A stretch of 64,000 nt of DNA from Flavobacterium fluviatile (lineage in GTDB: Bacteria; Bacteroidota; Bacteroidia; Flavobacteriales; Flavobacteriaceae). Position 1 is the stretch's first letter. Every line of letters starts with the position of its first letter. The translations under genes and the position numbers were made by a program. The DNA lies in the NCBI RefSeq assembly GCF_010645065.1, contig NZ_JAADZW010000014.1, forward strand, positions 62,001 through 126,000, read 5' to 3'. Below are positions 62,829 through 64,000 of this stretch, one piece after another. Below the pieces are notes generated by a model. That model was not told where the DNA came from. It did not search any database and saw only the letters and a list, made by a program, of their open reading frames with translations.

Positions 62829-64000
62829 TGAAAACTTCTACTCAATTAAACATTAAAATATTGTGGATCACTATTTTTATTTTGGTGGCAATAAATGTCT
62901 TAGGAACTTTATTCTTTTACCGATTTGACCTAACCAAAGACAAGAGATATACATTGTCCGAAACTTCTTTGCAAATTATAAAACAGGTCAAAAACCCTTT
63001 GTCTGTCAAGATCTATATGGAGGGTGATCTGCCTGCTGATTTCAGACGTTTGCAGCAAGAAACCAGACAATTACTGGAGGAGTTTCAAGCCTATAATTCC
63101 AATATTGTTTTTGAGTTTGTTAATCCTTTAGAAAATGAAGATGATAGTGAAGCTTTGACAAAATCACTTTTTCAGAAAGGTTTAACTCCGGTAAATATTA
63201 CTGTTGATGATAAAGGGAAACAATCTCAGGCAATGGTTTTTCCCTGGGCAATTGCAGTTTACAACAATAAAGAGATAAATATTCCTCTGTTGAAAAACAG
63301 AATGGGAGCCTCTACTACGCAAAAAGTAATTGGCTCCATTCAGCATTTAGAATATTCCATAGCAGATGCTGTCAATAAAATTGTCAAAGATAAACAAAAG
63401 AAGGTTGCTGTTATAAAAGGGAATGGTGAAATGAAAGAAATTCATATAGCCAAAATGTTGATACAAATTCGTGAAAGCTATTATATTGGCCCTTTTACAT
63501 TAGACTCTGTTGCTAAAGATCCAAATGGAAGTTTAAACGCCTTAAAGAAATATGATTTAGCGATCATAGCAAAACCTACTGAAACTTTTTCCGACGAAGA
63601 AAAACAGGTCTTAGATCAGTTTATCATGAATGGAGGTAAAACTTTATGGCTCATTGACCAGGTTTCGGCAGATATGGATAGTCTGTACAATCAGGCTGGA
63701 GCAACTCTCGCATATCCAAGAGATTTGAATTTAAATGATATGTTTTTTAAATATGGATTCCGAATTAATCCTGACTTGATAAAAGACGAACAGGGAAGTC
63801 CACTAAAATTAGCCACCGGAGAGCCGGGAAGTGCAACACAATATCAGGATTTTATCTGGAAATTTGCGCCACTCGCATCACCTGAAAGCAAACATCCGAT
63901 TGTGAAAAACTTAGGTGGAATCAAATTTGACTTTGCAAACCCAATCGATACATTAAAAAACGGAATTAAGAAAACAGTTTTATTGCAGTCGTCACCTTAT
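62828..64000 (+). CDS. gldG: Gliding motility-associated protein GldG (5' part, runs off the window)
   Basis: Open frame from ATG 62828 to the window end, 391 codons and no stop. It begins with a short cytoplasmic stretch and one membrane helix (LWITIFILVAINVLGTLFFY). A DLTKDKRYTLSETSLQIIK segment and an extracytoplasmic domain follow. This is the GldG pattern of an ABC-type transporter auxiliary protein. It follows gldF directly with a one-base overlap, and its overlap, length and sequence fit the gldFG pair. The C-terminal part lies beyond the window. Confidence 0.93.
   Translation, partial: MKTSTQLNIKILWITIFILVAINVLGTLFFYRFDLTKDKRYTLSETSLQIIKQVKNPLSVKIYMEGDLPADFRRLQQETRQLLEEFQAYNSNIVFEFVNPLENEDDSEALTKSLFQKGLTPVNITVDDKGKQSQAMVFPWAIAVYNNKEINIPLLKNRMGASTTQKVIGSIQHLEYSIADAVNKIVKDKQKKVAVIKGNGEMKEIHIAKMLIQIRESYYIGPFTLDSVAKDPNGSLNALKKYDLAIIAKPTETFSDEEKQVLDQFIMNGGKTLWLIDQVSADMDSLYNQAGATLAYPRDLNLNDMFFKYGFRINPDLIKDEQGSPLKLATGEPGSATQYQDFIWKFAPLASPESKHPIVKNLGGIKFDFANPIDTLKNGIKKTVLLQSSPY

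Overview
The window is chromosomal DNA from a Flavobacterium-like member of the Bacteroidota. The evidence is AT-rich sequence, dense genes with A-rich leaders instead of clear Shine-Dalgarno sites, promoter boxes of the TAnnTTTG type, a fused SecDF, a hybrid two-component regulator (HTCS), type IX secretion (T9SS) cargo with both kinds of C-terminal sorting domain, a PorP/SprF plus OmpA pair, and the gliding genes gldF and gldG. No tRNA, rRNA, CRISPR array, transposase or prophage gene was seen.

Layout. 1-9.7 kb: a TRIC-type channel, then a surface polysaccharide island. It holds a FemAB/GNAT-like acyltransferase, a DegT-type sugar aminotransferase, an FdtA/QdtA-type ketoisomerase, a Wzx flippase and five glycosyltransferases. 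Together these suggest a glycan containing a 3-amino-3,6-dideoxyhexose. 9.7-16.5 kb: ftsE, a 1004-residue periplasmic TPR protein, a PhzF-family enzyme and a plug-less TonB-receptor-like barrel. 16.5-25 kb: a DUF2911 protein, a GreA-like protein, two tandem asparagine synthetase paralogues (the second without the glutaminase cysteine), gyrB and mdh. 25-33.4 kb: secDF, lgt, yidD, cysS, folE and a class I aminotransferase. 33.5-41.7 kb: an aspartyl protease/PDZ protein, a T9SS type-B cargo protein with its SprF-like and OmpA-like partners, a lipoprotein and a DUF1573 protein. 42-50 kb: valS, DUF4294, an M42 peptidase, an ankyrin protein, purC, DUF502 and a HAD phosphatase. 50-60 kb: a small pectin locus with an HTCS regulator divergent from a secreted pectinesterase and a rhamnogalacturonan acetylesterase. 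60-64 kb: phoH, a SAM hydrolase, gldF, and the start of gldG, which runs off the end.

The most notable items outside the ordinary genes are these. A 73-78 bp hairpin repeat is present in three intergenic copies, and two of them differ by a compensatory base-pair change. The second AsnB has Gly in place of its catalytic Cys. A 28-codon membrane-peptide ORF lies in the leader of the HTCS gene. A short repeat is inserted in frame in the sugar aminotransferase. Similar spacers flank phzF. Coordinates of motifs and all repeat alignments were worked out by eye.
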